Shown: positions 46,526 through 56,654 of the stretch, one piece after another
Numbering within the stretch: position 1 is the first letter of the stretch
Layout of the letters: each line of letters opens with the position of its first letter
Source of the DNA: Myxacorys almedinensis A
Lineage (GTDB): Bacteria > Cyanobacteriota > Cyanobacteriia > Leptolyngbyales > Leptolyngbyaceae
Length of the DNA stretch: 64,000 bases
Direction of reading: 5' to 3'
Assembly: GCF_010091945.1 (NCBI RefSeq)
Contig: NZ_WVIE01000003.1
Coordinates: 124,001 to 188,000, forward strand
Notes under the pieces: model-generated
The model's input: the letters and a program-made list of their open reading frames with translations, nothing else
The model's database searches: none
What the model was told of the DNA's origin: nothing
Program-made: the position numbers and the translations under genes

Positions 46526-46557
46526 GGTGAGAGTGAGACCCAAATCTCATCTCCACC
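46526..46557 (-). other. Intercistronic hairpin between rpoC1 and rpoC2
   Basis: GGTGAGAGTGAGA (46526-46538) pairs imperfectly with TCTCATCTCCACC (46545-46557) across a short CCCAAA loop. It has no T-tract, so processing or mRNA stability is more likely than termination. Confidence 0.45.
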
Positions 46558-46570
46558 CTCTACACTTGCT

Positions 46571-48445
46571 CTAGCCCATTACCGCATCAAGAACTGTCTT
46601 GTTGTAAATAATGCGTCCTGGCGTTGTTTTGATGTACTGAGAAATGAGATTGCCGTCTTGGTCTTCTCGCACCCGGCGATAGTTGTAGAGTTTGGTCACG
46701 ATGCCATCGGGCGATCGCGTTTCCTCGATCACGACGTGATCGTCCTCCTCCATCTCAACTTCACCATCAAAGCGCACCCAGACATAGGTATGAAGGTCAA
46801 CAATCTTCTGCTCATAAGCATTAATAGCGTCATCCAAATTGGTAAAGTAACGCCCTTCTCCTCTCGTCGCTTTTGGGTTTTCGGCGGTGAGATAATAACA
46901 GCCCAACACCATATCTTGGCTTGGTGTGATGATCGGACGCCCCGTCGCGGGCGACAGAATATTGTTGGATGCCAGCATCAGCAGTCGGGCTTCTGACTGA
47001 GACTCGATCGAAAGCGGCACATGAACTGCCATTTGGTCTCCGTCAAAGTCAGCGTTAAACGCAGGACAGACCAACGGATGTAGTTGAATCGCTCGCCCAT
47101 CGACTAAAATCGGCTCAAACGCTTGAATACCAAGCCGGTGCAAGGTTGGAGCGCGATTTAGCATCACCGGATGTCCTTCGATCACCTCTTCTAGCACATC
47201 CCACACGGTCGGATCGTTGCGCTGAATCAGCTTCTTCGCCGCTTTGATATTGTTCACCAAGCCCTGACGAATCAGCCGGTGAATCACAAACGGTTGGAAT
47301 AGCTCGATCGCCATTTCCTTAGGCAACCCGCACTGGTGAATCTTGAGCTTAGGACCAACCACAATCACCGATCGACCAGAGTAGTCTACCCGCTTGCCCA
47401 ACAGGTTTTGGCGGAATCGTCCCTGCTTTCCTTCAATAATGTCAGACAGCGACTTAAGGGGGCGATTATTCGCGCCGACCACTGTCCGACCGCGACGCCC
47501 ATTATCAATCAGAGCATCGACAGCTTCTTGCAGCATCCGCTTCTCGTTCCGCACGATAATCTCAGGCGCAAGAATCTCCTGCAATCGCGCTAGACGATTG
47601 TTGCGGTTGATCACTCGACGGTACAAATCATTTAAGTCAGAGGTCGCAAATCGTCCCCCGTCAAGCTGCACCATTGGACGGAGATCCGGCGGAATCACTG
47701 GAATCACATCCAACACCATCCACTCAGGCAGCGACCCGGTAGCAATAAAGTTGTCTAGCACCCGCAACCGCTTGATCAACTTGGCGCGTTTTTGACCTTT
47801 AGACACCGCGATTTCCTCACGCAGTCTCTCTGCTTCTTCATCTAAGTTGATGTCCTGCAACAGTTGCTTTAGCGCTTCTGCTCCAATTCCAACTTCGACT
47901 CCGGTGAGTTGAGAATCTTCGCTGTAGAGTTCGTCCTCAATTTCAATCCACTGATCTTCGGTCAGCAGTTGCTTGTAGGTCAAGTTCTCAGCATTACCGG
48001 CATTGAGCACAACATAGGCGTTGAAGTAGACAATTTGTTCGACATCGCGCAAGGGCATATCCAGCAAAATTGCCATATAGCTAGGGATGCCCTTGAGATA
48101 CCAAACGTGGGCAACCGGAGCCGCCAGCTTAATAAACCCCATGCGGTGACGCCGAACTCGTGATTCGGTCACTTCTACGCCACAGCGCTCACACACAATG
48201 CCCCGGTGACGCACGCGCTTGTATTTGCCGCAATGACATTCCCAATCTTTGGCAGGTCCAAAAATTCGCTCACAAAATAAGCCATCCATCTCAGGCTTGA
48301 GCGTGCGGTAGTTGATCGTTTCGGGTTTCGTAACCTCGCCTACAACCTGCCCGTTCGGCAAAGTCCGCTCTCCCCAATGACGAATTCGTTCGGGAGAGGC
48401 CAGACCAATTTTTACATAGTCAAACCGTTGCTCTAGCTTTGGCAT
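46571..48445 (-). CDS. rpoC1: RNA polymerase beta-prime subunit, N-terminal part (RpoC1, gamma)
   Basis: RpoC1 (gamma) carries the catalytic Mg site of the polymerase. The 624-residue length is standard. Visible motifs are the zinc ribbon [23 protein letters not shown], clamp and bridge regions, and the absolutely conserved [12 protein letters not shown] active loop. The rpoC1/rpoC2 split is diagnostic of cyanobacteria. It starts at 48445, 155 nt after rpoB, with a strong hairpin in the gap, and is followed by rpoC2. Confidence 0.98.
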   Translation of the reverse strand: MPKLEQRFDYVKIGLASPERIRHWGERTLPNGQVVGEVTKPETINYRTLKPEMDGLFCERIFGPAKDWECHCGKYKRVRHRGIVCERCGVEVTESRVRRHRMGFIKLAAPVAHVWYLKGIPSYMAILLDMPLRDVEQIVYFNAYVVLNAGNAENLTYKQLLTEDQWIEIEDELYSEDSQLTGVEVGIGAEALKQLLQDINLDEEAERLREEIAVSKGQKRAKLIKRLRVLDNFIATGSLPEWMVLDVIPVIPPDLRPMVQLDGGRFATSDLNDLYRRVINRNNRLARLQEILAPEIIVRNEKRMLQEAVDALIDNGRRGRTVVGANNRPLKSLSDIIEGKQGRFRQNLLGKRVDYSGRSVIVVGPKLKIHQCGLPKEMAIELFQPFVIHRLIRQGLVNNIKAAKKLIQRNDPTVWDVLEEVIEGHPVMLNRAPTLHRLGIQAFEPILVDGRAIQLHPLVCPAFNADFDGDQMAVHVPLSIESQSEARLLMLASNNILSPATGRPIITPSQDMVLGCYYLTAENPKATRGEGRYFTNLDDAINAYEQKIVDLHTYVWVRFDGEVEMEEDDHVVIEETRSPDGIVTKLYNYRRVREDQDGNLISQYIKTTPGRIIYNKTVLDAVMG

Positions 48446-48526
48446 CGCGTCGTGTCCTTATAGTCCGATTAGCAGCGAAACATAGGAAAGAAGGCAAGGA
48501 TTAAGGAGGGGGCTTTGGCTGGGTGT

Positions 48527-48563
48527 GCGAAGCGGAATACCAGTCATGGGCATTCCGTTTCGC
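48527..48563 (-). other. Strong intercistronic hairpin between rpoB and rpoC1
   Basis: GCGAAGCGGAAT (48527-48538) and ATTCCGTTTCGC (48552-48563) form a 12-bp stem with one G-U pair and a 13-nt loop. No T-tract follows on the transcribed (minus) strand. It may be a processing site, an attenuator or a partial terminator that sets rpoB to rpoC1 output. Confidence 0.6.
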
Positions 48564-48600
48564 CACAGGTTACCCAGAGAACGTTTCCTATCCTGTATTC

Positions 48601-51600
48601 TTAGTCTTCGTCGTCTTCTAGAGACTCTCTAGAAATCGATTCGTAGGTTGGGCGAGAGGGAGCGCGGCGATTGTTCACATCTGCCATCAGGTCAACTTCC
48701 ATGTCACTGCTGCTGCCATCGTCTTGGGTATCCACTTTGTGAACCGCAACATCGAGACAGAGAGACTGCAACTCACGCATCAACACTTTGAACGATTCGG
48801 GTGTGCCGGGGCGCGGAATGGCTTTGCCTTTTACGATCGCATTTAATGCCTCGTTTCGTCCCTGCATATCATCCGATTTCACCGTCAGCAATTCTTGCAG
48901 CGTATAGGCTGCGCCAAATGCTTCTAGTGCCCACACTTCCATTTCCCCAAAACGCTGACCGCCTTGCTGCGCCTTGCCGCCTAGGGGCTGCTGAGTCACC
49001 AAAGAGTAAGGACCCGTCGAACGGGCGTGAATCTTGTCGTCCACCAAGTGAACCAGCTTCAGCATGTAGGCTTTACCCACCGTCACCGCGCGATCGAACG
49101 GTTCGCCTGTGCGCCCGTCAAACACCTGAATCTTGCCAGCATCGTCAGGGTTGTAGAGCCACTCACCATGGCGACCTTCACTGCTTGCAATCCGAGCATC
49201 CCGGCACTCTTGCAGCTTGCCATGTACCGTTTCCCTCGATTTCTGCTCTCCGTGCATCTCATCAAACGGGATGACCTTAAAGCGAGAATTTAGACATTCG
49301 GCCGCCCACCCTAGCAAGCACTCGTAGACCTGACCGACGTTCATCCGGCTCGGTACACCCAACGGATTCAACACAATGTCGAGCGGGGTCCCATCCGGTA
49401 AGTAAGGCATGTCCTCGATCGGCAGAATCCGGGAAATAATGCCCTTGTTGCCGTGGCGACCTGCCATCTTATCGCCGACTTGGATCTTCCGTTTCTGAGC
49501 CACGTAAACGCGGACGACCATGTTAGCACCCGGCGGCAATTCATCGCCTTGCTCACGGGTAAAGACTCGCACATCGACAATGCGACCTTTTTCACCGTTG
49601 GGGACGCGCAGCGAGTTGTCTCGCACGTCTCTTGCTTTCTCACCAAAAATGGCACGCAATAGCTTTTCTTCAGGCGGCTGATCCGATTCTCCTTTCGGAG
49701 TCACTTTGCCCACAAGAATATCGCCCGACTCAACAAACGCCCCGATCCGAATAATGCCGTTCTCATCGAGTTGCCGCAGCGAATCTTCGCCAACGTTGGG
49801 AATTTCACGGGTAATTTCTTCAGGACCAAGCTTCGTTTGACGCGCTTCGATCTCAAATTTTTCAACGTGGATCGAGGTGTAAACGTCGTTATAGACTAGC
49901 CGTTCGCTGATGAGAATCGCATCCTCATAGTTGTAGCCTTCCCACGGCATGTACGCCACAAGAATGTTTTGACCGAGGGCAAGCTCACCTCGCTCTGTCG
50001 CAGAGCCATCTGCCAAGATTTCTCCCGCCACAACCTTGTCGCCCACAAAAACGATCGGGCGTTGGTTAAGACAAGTATCTTGGTTCGATCGCTGATATTT
50101 CTGAAGCGAGTAGCTCAGTTCTTTCCCAGTCTCGGCACTCCGAACCTTGATCGTATTTGCATCGACATAGGTAACTTCCCCATCCGATCGACTCACAATC
50201 ACCATTCCAGAGTCACGAGCCGCTTGTGCTTCTAAGCCCGTGCCCACTAGTGGGCGCTCTGGGCGCAGCAGAGGAACAGCCTGACGCTGCATGTTTGACC
50301 CCATCAGAGCGCGGTTTGCATCATCGTGCTCTAAGAACGGAATCAGCGAGGTGGCTACAGAAATAATCTGTACAGGGGAAACTGCCACGTAATCCACCTC
50401 TTCAGGGGAGGCGGTGGTAAAGTCTTGGCGATAGCGAACTGCGATCGATTCTCCCAAGATCTTGTTGTTGTCATCGGTAGTGATGTCGCCTGCTGCCACC
50501 CGCAGATCGTCTTCTTCGTCTGCGGTCATGTACATCGGGGCTTGGTCTTTGAGAACACAGCCGTTCTCGACCTTATAAAAGGGCGTTTCGATAAAGCCGT
50601 ACGCATTCACGCGAGCGTGCGTCGCCAAAGACCCAATCAGACCCGCATTCGGACCTTCAGGCGTTTCGATCGGGCAGATGCGACCGTAGTGAGATGGGTG
50701 AATATCTCGAACGGCAAAACCTGCACGTTCACGAGTCAGCCCACCCGGACCTAAAGCACTGATGCGGCGCTTGTGAGTCAATTCGGCAAGCGGGTTTGTC
50801 TGATCCATAAACTGGGATAGCTGCGACGATCCAAAGAATTCTTTGATGGCAGCCACAAGCGGTTTCGGATTCACCAACGAGGCAGGGGTCAAAGAATCGG
50901 AGTCAGAAACGGTCATTCGCTCCCGAATAATGCGCTCAAGACGGTTTAGACCAACCCGAACCTGGTTTTGCAGCAGTTCACCAACCGATCGCACCCGCCG
51001 ATTGCCTAGGTGATCGATGTCGTCGATCATGCCAATGTCAAACTCTAGGTTAATCAGATAATCGATCGACGTGAGAATATCTTGTGGAGTTAGAACACGA
51101 GTTGCCTCTGCTACGTTGAGCCGAAGCTTTTTATTGAGCTTGTAGCGCCCGACCTTGCCCAAGTCATAGCGCTTGGGATCGAAGAAGCGAGAGTCGAGCA
51201 ACTGTGCTCCGCCATTCACGGTTGGAGGCTCCCCCGGACGGAGTTTCCGGTATAGCTCTAGCAATGCTTCTTCTTCGCTGTACTGCCCTTCTTTCTCGAT
51301 CGTTTTCTGAAAATATTCTGGGTGACGCAGCGAGTCAAAAATTTCGTTATCACTCAGCCCTAATGCTTTGAGCAATACCTGAGCCGACAGCTTGCGAGTT
51401 TTGTCAATCCTGACCCAAACGAGATCGTTTTTGTCGGTTTCAAACTTCAGCCATGCGCCTCGGTTTGGAATCAGACTGGCATTATAGGTACGGCGTCCGT
51501 TCTTATCAGTTTCAGACTTATAGTACACGCCAGGGCTACGAACGATCTGGTTGACGATCACCCGCTCTGCGCCATTGATAATAAAGGTACCGCGCTCGGT

Positions 51601-51924
51601 CATCAAGGGCAGATCGCCAATGAAGACCTCTTGCTCTTTAATTTCTCCAGTTTCTTTATTGATCAAGCGAGTCGGTACATACATCTGTACCGCGTAGGTG
51701 CTATCCCGACGTTTTGCTTCATCGACATCGTATTTCGGGCGCTTCAGCTTATAGTCTTTACCAATAAAGTGAAGCTCTAGCTTTCCGGTGTAATCTGTAA
51801 TGGGTGAAAAACTATCGAGTTCTTCGATCAAGCCTTCTTGCAGAAACCAACGGAAACTCTCCCGTTGAATTTCAACCAAATCAGGCAGAACAAAGGCGGG
51901 GGTGGTGTAGGTCTGCTCAGTCAT
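48601..51924 (-). CDS. rpoB: RNA polymerase beta subunit (RpoB)
   Basis: This is the catalytic beta subunit of RNA polymerase, 1107 residues from the ATG at 51924 ([20 protein letters not shown]). Rifampicin-region and active-centre signatures are visible ([53 protein letters not shown]). An upstream in-frame ATG at 52026 would add 34 residues unlike any RpoB N-terminus. It follows tatD after a 388-nt gap that should hold the rpo promoter. Confidence 0.98.
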   Translation of the reverse strand: MTEQTYTTPAFVLPDLVEIQRESFRWFLQEGLIEELDSFSPITDYTGKLELHFIGKDYKLKRPKYDVDEAKRRDSTYAVQMYVPTRLINKETGEIKEQEVFIGDLPLMTERGTFIINGAERVIVNQIVRSPGVYYKSETDKNGRRTYNASLIPNRGAWLKFETDKNDLVWVRIDKTRKLSAQVLLKALGLSDNEIFDSLRHPEYFQKTIEKEGQYSEEEALLELYRKLRPGEPPTVNGGAQLLDSRFFDPKRYDLGKVGRYKLNKKLRLNVAEATRVLTPQDILTSIDYLINLEFDIGMIDDIDHLGNRRVRSVGELLQNQVRVGLNRLERIIRERMTVSDSDSLTPASLVNPKPLVAAIKEFFGSSQLSQFMDQTNPLAELTHKRRISALGPGGLTRERAGFAVRDIHPSHYGRICPIETPEGPNAGLIGSLATHARVNAYGFIETPFYKVENGCVLKDQAPMYMTADEEDDLRVAAGDITTDDNNKILGESIAVRYRQDFTTASPEEVDYVAVSPVQIISVATSLIPFLEHDDANRALMGSNMQRQAVPLLRPERPLVGTGLEAQAARDSGMVIVSRSDGEVTYVDANTIKVRSAETGKELSYSLQKYQRSNQDTCLNQRPIVFVGDKVVAGEILADGSATERGELALGQNILVAYMPWEGYNYEDAILISERLVYNDVYTSIHVEKFEIEARQTKLGPEEITREIPNVGEDSLRQLDENGIIRIGAFVESGDILVGKVTPKGESDQPPEEKLLRAIFGEKARDVRDNSLRVPNGEKGRIVDVRVFTREQGDELPPGANMVVRVYVAQKRKIQVGDKMAGRHGNKGIISRILPIEDMPYLPDGTPLDIVLNPLGVPSRMNVGQVYECLLGWAAECLNSRFKVIPFDEMHGEQKSRETVHGKLQECRDARIASSEGRHGEWLYNPDDAGKIQVFDGRTGEPFDRAVTVGKAYMLKLVHLVDDKIHARSTGPYSLVTQQPLGGKAQQGGQRFGEMEVWALEAFGAAYTLQELLTVKSDDMQGRNEALNAIVKGKAIPRPGTPESFKVLMRELQSLCLDVAVHKVDTQDDGSSSDMEVDLMADVNNRRAPSRPTYESISRESLEDDED

Positions 51925-52311
51925 GCGTCTCCTCTGAAGGGTCACGCGAGAACGCGAATCCCAGATTTTACGGTATTTGCAAAAATATGTCAATGCAAAA
52001 AGTTTGGAGTTCCTAATGAATTCCAAATTTACGAAATATTCAGTTTTAGGTAATCAGTAGCCAGGTGAGCCTCCAAAATTTCCAACTGGTTGAGGAAAAC
52101 AAGGGGAGCCGGGCACGGTTGCCGCTGACACTTGCGAAGCGGATCGCTCTGGAAGATCAAGCTCTGATCGAAATGAAGTTAAAAAGGCGGTTGGCATTCT
52201 AAGTCTGGCTGCACTCCTCCTCATTATGGCGCAGAATTTTGATTTGTGTCTTGACGAATCAGGAAATTTGTGTGATCGACCCGTTAAAATTTTAGACCCC
52301 AAGGGGCAATT
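51925..52311. promoter_or_regulatory. 387-nt leader and promoter region upstream of rpoB
   Basis: No gene is supported here. On the minus strand a CATAAT (52223-52228) preceded by AAGACA (52247-52252) with an 18-nt spacer is a weak sigma-70-like candidate. The length suggests a long rpoB 5' leader or several promoters. Confidence 0.35.
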
Positions 52312-53103
52312 TTAGGGAACAGTGAGCCTGAAAAGAGCACAGGCATTTTGAGTCGTTTGCGCTGCCACCTGTTCTAGTGGAACATCGCGGAGCGTCGCCA
52401 CCTGCCGAGCAACGTATTGAACGTAGGATGGTTCATTTCGCTTATCACCGCGCTTGGGCACGGGCGATAAGAAGGGACAGTCGGTTTCAATGAGCAAACG
52501 ATCGCAGGGCACAATCTTTGCAGACTCGTGAATCTGCTTAGCGTTCTTAAACGTCACCGTCCCACTAAAACTGACATACAGCCCTAAATCTAGAAACCAC
52601 TGAGTTTCTTCCGAGGTGCCGCCCCAACAGTGCATCACCCCCTTTACCGACCCATGATCCTGCCAAGATTGCCGCAGCACGTCTGCCATTGTTTTAGCAG
52701 CGTCGCGGCAGTGGATGATCACCGGCAGATCGAGGTGACGTGCGATCGCAAGGTGCGCTTGGAAGGCTTCAATCTGCTGATCTCGATTCTCCGCTTTAAA
52801 GAAATCTAACCCCGTTTCGCCAAGGGCAACGACCCGCGAATCTGATTGAGCCAACGCCAAAATTTCCGCCTGGGTAGAATCGGGCGACCACTTGTCCTCC
52901 ACGTCGAGCGGGTGTAACCCCACAGCAAACGAGAGTTCGGAAAAGCGATCGGCAAGACTCTGAATCGTGGAAAATTCCGACGGCTCGACGCACGAATGCA
53001 CTAACCGCACCACGCCTGCTTCACGCCAGCGAGCCGCGATCGCGTCTAAATCTGGCTGAAACGCCTCGAAATTAATATGAACGTGGGTGTCGATCAGGTG
53101 CAT
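52312..53103 (-). CDS. tatD: TatD family metal-dependent hydrolase
   Basis: This cytosolic 263-residue TIM-barrel enzyme has the TatD pattern: metal-binding [11 protein letters not shown] at the start, the GETGLDFFK motif near residue 93, HCRDAAKTM and HCWGGTSEE, with further conserved [14 protein letters not shown] near the end. Family members show deoxyribonuclease activity and take part in DNA repair or turnover. It lies 67 nt after rpsT and upstream of rpoB, an order often seen in cyanobacteria. There is no sign of a Tat substrate role. Confidence 0.95.
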   Translation of the reverse strand: MHLIDTHVHINFEAFQPDLDAIAARWREAGVVRLVHSCVEPSEFSTIQSLADRFSELSFAVGLHPLDVEDKWSPDSTQAEILALAQSDSRVVALGETGLDFFKAENRDQQIEAFQAHLAIARHLDLPVIIHCRDAAKTMADVLRQSWQDHGSVKGVMHCWGGTSEETQWFLDLGLYVSFSGTVTFKNAKQIHESAKIVPCDRLLIETDCPFLSPVPKRGDKRNEPSYVQYVARQVATLRDVPLEQVAAQTTQNACALFRLTVP

Positions 53104-53170
53104 GGGGAACGGGCATCAAGACGCAGAGTGTAGAGATGGGCAAAGCTTGAAACCCAACAGGTCGAAGCAT

Positions 53171-53470
53171 TTAGGAAGCTGATGCTGCCTCATGCTGCTT
53201 CAACACCCTTGCCAAACGCGACTTTTTACGAGCGCCATTGTTGCCATGCAATACACCGCGCTTCACGGCTCTATCAATCTTGGAGACAGCGGCAGACAGG
53301 GCGGTTTGGGCTTCTTGCATCGCTTCGGGCGACGGCTGAGCGGCATACTGACTCACTGCCGCCAGATACTTTTTGGTCAGTGTGCGGACTGCCGACTTGT
53401 ATGCCTTGTTACGTAAACGGTTGCGCTCGGCAATCAGGACGCGCTTTTTTGCAGACTTAATATTAGCCAC
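53171..53470 (-). CDS. rpsT: 30S ribosomal protein S20
   Basis: S20 is a small basic protein of the 30S body. The 99-residue product shows [36 protein letters not shown] and ends with [26 protein letters not shown]. Length and charge are usual. The ATG at 53468-53470 is conventional, and the gene leads the rpsT-tatD-rpoB-rpoC1-rpoC2 strand. The 231-nt gap to hisD on the plus strand holds both promoters; an AT-rich TATAGT-like stretch lies about 60 nt upstream of rpsT. Confidence 0.98.
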   Translation of the reverse strand: MANIKSAKKRVLIAERNRLRNKAYKSAVRTLTKKYLAAVSQYAAQPSPEAMQEAQTALSAAVSKIDRAVKRGVLHGNNGARKKSRLARVLKQHEAASAS

Positions 53471-53701
53471 GGTTATCTCAGAGGAATTCTACTTACGGTA
53501 GGTGGATACAAAATCGTCAGATAAAATACTATAACATCCAGCGCCATCGATCGCATGATCCCCAAAAAATCCAGGTTAAGCTAGGAAGCACAACTCAATA
53601 AAGCTAGATAGAATAGTGATTGCGGGCTAACTCAAGCCACGACTTAAGCCGCTAGAATTCTTCAGACGAGTTCTTTCTCACGACGGACACTGCAAAACTC
53701 C

Positions 53702-55015
53702 ATGCTGCGAATCATTACTCAGTGGACTGAGGCGAAAGCCGAACTGCGACGGATTTGCGATCGCACCCATGACGACCAAGTTATGCACAAGGAAGCGACC
53801 GTCCGGGAGGTGCTGCAAGCTGTGAAGCGGCAAGGCGATCGGGCACTGCTAGACTACACTTTAGAGTTTGACCAACAACATCTAACGCCCGAAGATTTGC
53901 GAGTTGGGGGTGCAGAGCTTGATGCTGCCTATCAGCAGGTGACGCAGGAGTACATCGAAGCCATTCGGCTAGCCAAGCAACAGATTGAAGCCTTTCATCG
54001 GCAGCGTGTGCCTAAAAGCTGGGTGCATTTTGGGGAAGACGAGATTGTTTTAGGCAAACGCTATACACCTGTCGACCGGGCTGGGTTGTATGTGCCCGGT
54101 GGAAAAGCCGCCTATCCCAGCACTGTATTGATGAACGCAGTTCCGGCTAAAGTGGCTCAGGTTCCAAAAATTGTGATGGTGACGCCGCCCGGAAAAGAAA
54201 AAACAATTAGCCCAGCCGTTTTAGTCGCCGCCCAAGAAGCTGGGATTACAGAAATCTACCGAGTCGGCGGAGCGCAGGCAGTGGCAGCCCTTGCCTATGG
54301 CACAGAGACAATTCCAAAAGTAGATGTGATCACGGGACCTGGCAATATTTATGTGACCCTGGCAAAAAAATTAGTTTACGGAACGGTAGGAATTGACTCG
54401 TTGGCAGGTCCGTCTGAGGTTTTGATTATCGCCGATCATACGGCAGAACCCAGCCATGTGGCGGCAGATCTCTTGGCTCAAGCTGAACATGATGCCATGG
54501 CAGCCGCCATCCTAATTACGACTGATGCGATGATCGCCCGTAGTGTTGTTGACGAAGTGGAGCGGCAGTTGGTCGATCACCCCCGGCGGATCTTAACGGA
54601 AAAAGCGATCGCCCACTACGGCTTGGTGATCACGGTCGATTCGTTAGAAGCTGCCGCGGAACTATCGAATGAGTTTGCCCCCGAGCACTTAGAACTCGAA
54701 GTCGAAGACCCGTGGAGTGTGCTGCAAAATATTCGCCATGCCGGAGCGATTTTCTTGGGTGACTCGACGCCAGAAGCGGTGGGAGACTATTTGGCAGGTC
54801 CCAACCACACATTACCCACGTCGGGTTCTGCCCGCTATGCCTCGCCCCTTGGTGTAGAAACCTTTCTAAAACACTCTAGTTTGATCCAGTACTCCCCAAC
54901 TGCTTTACAAAAAGTAGCCCAGGCGGTTGATACGTTGGCAAGCGCAGAAGGTCTCCATTCTCACGCCTATTCGGTGCGCGTTCGGATGCGCGGCAAGCTG
55001 AGTTCAGACGGCTGA
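53702..55015 (+). CDS. hisD: Histidinol dehydrogenase
   Basis: HisD oxidises L-histidinol twice, via histidinal, to L-histidine with NAD, the last step of histidine synthesis. The 437-residue length is standard. Motifs: RYTPVDRAGLYVPGGKAAYPSTVLMNAVPAKVA, GPGNIYVTLAKKLV, DSLAGPSEVLI, LLAQAEHDAMAAAILIT (zinc ligand region) and FAPEHLELEVEDP. The start ATG at 53702 is followed by MLRIITQWTEAKAEL. A clean terminator follows at 55049. It is the only his gene in the window. Confidence 0.97.
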   Translation: MLRIITQWTEAKAELRRICDRTHDDQVMHKEATVREVLQAVKRQGDRALLDYTLEFDQQHLTPEDLRVGGAELDAAYQQVTQEYIEAIRLAKQQIEAFHRQRVPKSWVHFGEDEIVLGKRYTPVDRAGLYVPGGKAAYPSTVLMNAVPAKVAQVPKIVMVTPPGKEKTISPAVLVAAQEAGITEIYRVGGAQAVAALAYGTETIPKVDVITGPGNIYVTLAKKLVYGTVGIDSLAGPSEVLIIADHTAEPSHVAADLLAQAEHDAMAAAILITTDAMIARSVVDEVERQLVDHPRRILTEKAIAHYGLVITVDSLEAAAELSNEFAPEHLELEVEDPWSVLQNIRHAGAIFLGDSTPEAVGDYLAGPNHTLPTSGSARYASPLGVETFLKHSSLIQYSPTALQKVAQAVDTLASAEGLHSHAYSVRVRMRGKLSSDG

Positions 55016-55048
55016 TGTTGCCTCTCCCAAGTCCTTTTCCTGAACGGG

Positions 55049-55081
55049 TTGAGAGGGTTGCATCAGTCCTCTCAAATTTTT
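55049..55081 (+). terminator. Rho-independent terminator of hisD
   Basis: TTGAGAGG (55049-55056) and CCTCTCAA (55068-55075) form a perfect 8-bp stem with an 11-nt loop, followed by ATTTTT. It is 33 nt after the hisD stop. Confidence 0.85.
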
Positions 55082-55208
55082 AGGTGCTGCCAACCGCTTG
55101 AACTTTTGAAAGACTGGTGTAGAGTCAAGTCAAGGGTTTAACGGTCAGTGTCTAGGAACGCGAGATGCGATTAGCGCTTCGCGCACCTCCGAAGAAATTG
55201 CAAGGAAA

Positions 55209-55697
55209 ATGCACATGCTCAATACGGTTTTGGTGGCTTTGGATATTCGGACAGACGCCGCAATGAGTGCAAAGCGCACCTCCGATGGCACCGCGAAAGA
55301 CCCGCTCTGCGATCAAGTGCTCAAAGCCTTGGGGCAACTCCAGCTTCAGCAAAATACTAGAGTGGTTTTGGCTCATAGTGTGCCAACCGATGCCAGCGAC
55401 GTAGACATCAGTGCCGATCGCCCTCATGCCAATGTGGAGAGCTTTCCTTACGCTCAGATTGAGCAGCAACTGCGATCGTATCAAACCCAGTTGCCCTACC
55501 AGAGCGAGATTGAAATTGTCAAAGGTGATCCGGCAGAAGAAATGCTGCGTCTGGCAAACATTTACAAAGCGGACTTAATCATTATCGGCAGCCGAGGATT
55601 GACGGGAATTCAACGTATTCTTCTTGGTTCGGTGAGTAGTCAGGTTGTGTCAGATGCGCCCTGCTCGGTGTGGGTCGTCAAGCCGACGGAAGGCTAA
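55209..55697 (+). CDS. Universal stress protein (UspA) family
   Basis: This 162-residue cytosolic protein has the Usp fold: MLNTVLVALDI at the start and IVKGDPAEEMLRLANIYKADLIIIGSRGLTGIQRILLGSVS near the end. The G-x2-G-x9-G-S pattern (GSRGLTGIQRILLGS) marks ATP-binding members. The typical role is a stress-linked signalling or nucleotide-binding protein; the trigger is unknown. Two adjacent ATG codons (55209, 55215) exist. It is convergent with the FetB-like permease gene, 48 nt between the stops. Confidence 0.93.
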   Translation: MHMLNTVLVALDIRTDAAMSAKRTSDGTAKDPLCDQVLKALGQLQLQQNTRVVLAHSVPTDASDVDISADRPHANVESFPYAQIEQQLRSYQTQLPYQSEIEIVKGDPAEEMLRLANIYKADLIIIGSRGLTGIQRILLGSVSSQVVSDAPCSVWVVKPTEG

Positions 55698-55745
55698 TGC
55701 AGCTAGGCGAGTAGAAGTTGCGCCAAAGTGTTGCTGGGGGCGAGG

Positions 55746-56522
55746 TTAGAGATTGAGCAGTTGGGCAGCGTCGTTAAAAAATTGCCGACAGATGCCGCTG
55801 GTGAGCGCGATCGTAACTACTAGGGTTGAAAATGCCAGCATGATCAAAATAATGATTTCTAGCGCGATCGCTGAAACGGGGTCTGCACCGCCCAACAACT
55901 GACCGCTGAGCACAGTTGGTAGAGTTGCTAGTCCCACAATGGTCATGGTGTTGAGGGTGGGCAACACGCCAGCGCGAATGGCATCTCGGCGATGGGCTGC
56001 GATCGCGTGCGTTGGCGTCGCCCCTAAGCTAAGATGGGTTTCGATTTCAGCCTGGTGGGAGGCAAATGCACTGACCAATCGTTCTCCCGCGATCGTGGCT
56101 CCGTTCATCGCATTGCTCAAGACGATCCCACTGAGTGGAATCAAAAACTGCGGGTCATACCACGGCTGCGATCGCACGATCAACAACTGTGTATAGCCGA
56201 CCGTTAGTGCCGTACTCACCAGTACCGATCCGATCACCCAAGGCAACAGGCGCGGCAGCTTTTGACTAATGCGATTGCGAGTGACGATCGCCGCCACGAT
56301 CAGCAAAATAGCCACGACAAATAAGATCAACACTGGACTTTGCGGCGGCGCAAACACCACACTCAGCACGTACCCCAGCACGATGAGTTGCAGAACCGCT
56401 CGTCCAGTGGCGATCAAAATATTGGGCACGAGTCCGAGGCGTTGCCACCGTGAAAGCGCGATCGCTGCCACCACCAACCCCAGCCCTGCCACCACCGCTC
56501 CAATTGCCGTTTCAGCTTGCAC
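55746..56522 (-). CDS. FetB/UPF0014-type ABC transporter permease
   Basis: This 258-residue membrane protein has about seven helices and the UPF0014/FetB hallmarks: LIATGRAVLQLIVLGYVLSVVF near residue 40, IVLSNAMNGATIAGERL, and LVSAFASHQAEIETHLSLGATPTHAIAAHRRDAIRAGVLPTLNTMTIVGLATLPTVLSGQLLGGADP. In E. coli FetB works with the ATPase FetA in iron export. No FetA-like gene is adjacent here, so the partner must be encoded elsewhere. ATG at 56520-56522. Transport direction and metal are not certain. Confidence 0.9.
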   Translation of the reverse strand: MQAETAIGAVVAGLGLVVAAIALSRWQRLGLVPNILIATGRAVLQLIVLGYVLSVVFAPPQSPVLILFVVAILLIVAAIVTRNRISQKLPRLLPWVIGSVLVSTALTVGYTQLLIVRSQPWYDPQFLIPLSGIVLSNAMNGATIAGERLVSAFASHQAEIETHLSLGATPTHAIAAHRRDAIRAGVLPTLNTMTIVGLATLPTVLSGQLLGGADPVSAIALEIIILIMLAFSTLVVTIALTSGICRQFFNDAAQLLNL

Positions 56523-56654
56523 AATGCTCTCTCCTTATCTTGCCATCTTGCCAAATCGCCCCATCTTGCCAGATTTTATGTTTGTTGAAACAATGTAGAC
56601 ACTTCCCGGTCTAAAGATTCATTAGATCATCCTAAAGGTACGTGGTGCAACTGA

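Noticed and set aside
48801-50754. Plus-strand frames of 88-157 codons opposite rpoB
   Set aside because: They are antisense shadows of a conserved gene and show no product resemblance.
52054-52302. 82-codon minus-strand frame upstream of rpoB
   Set aside because: It lies in the likely rpo leader, has no family match, and its codon use is unlike the neighbours.
56530-56575. Triple ATCTTGCC repeat upstream of the FetB-like gene
   Set aside because: Too short and irregular to name; probably a simple-sequence remnant in the leader.
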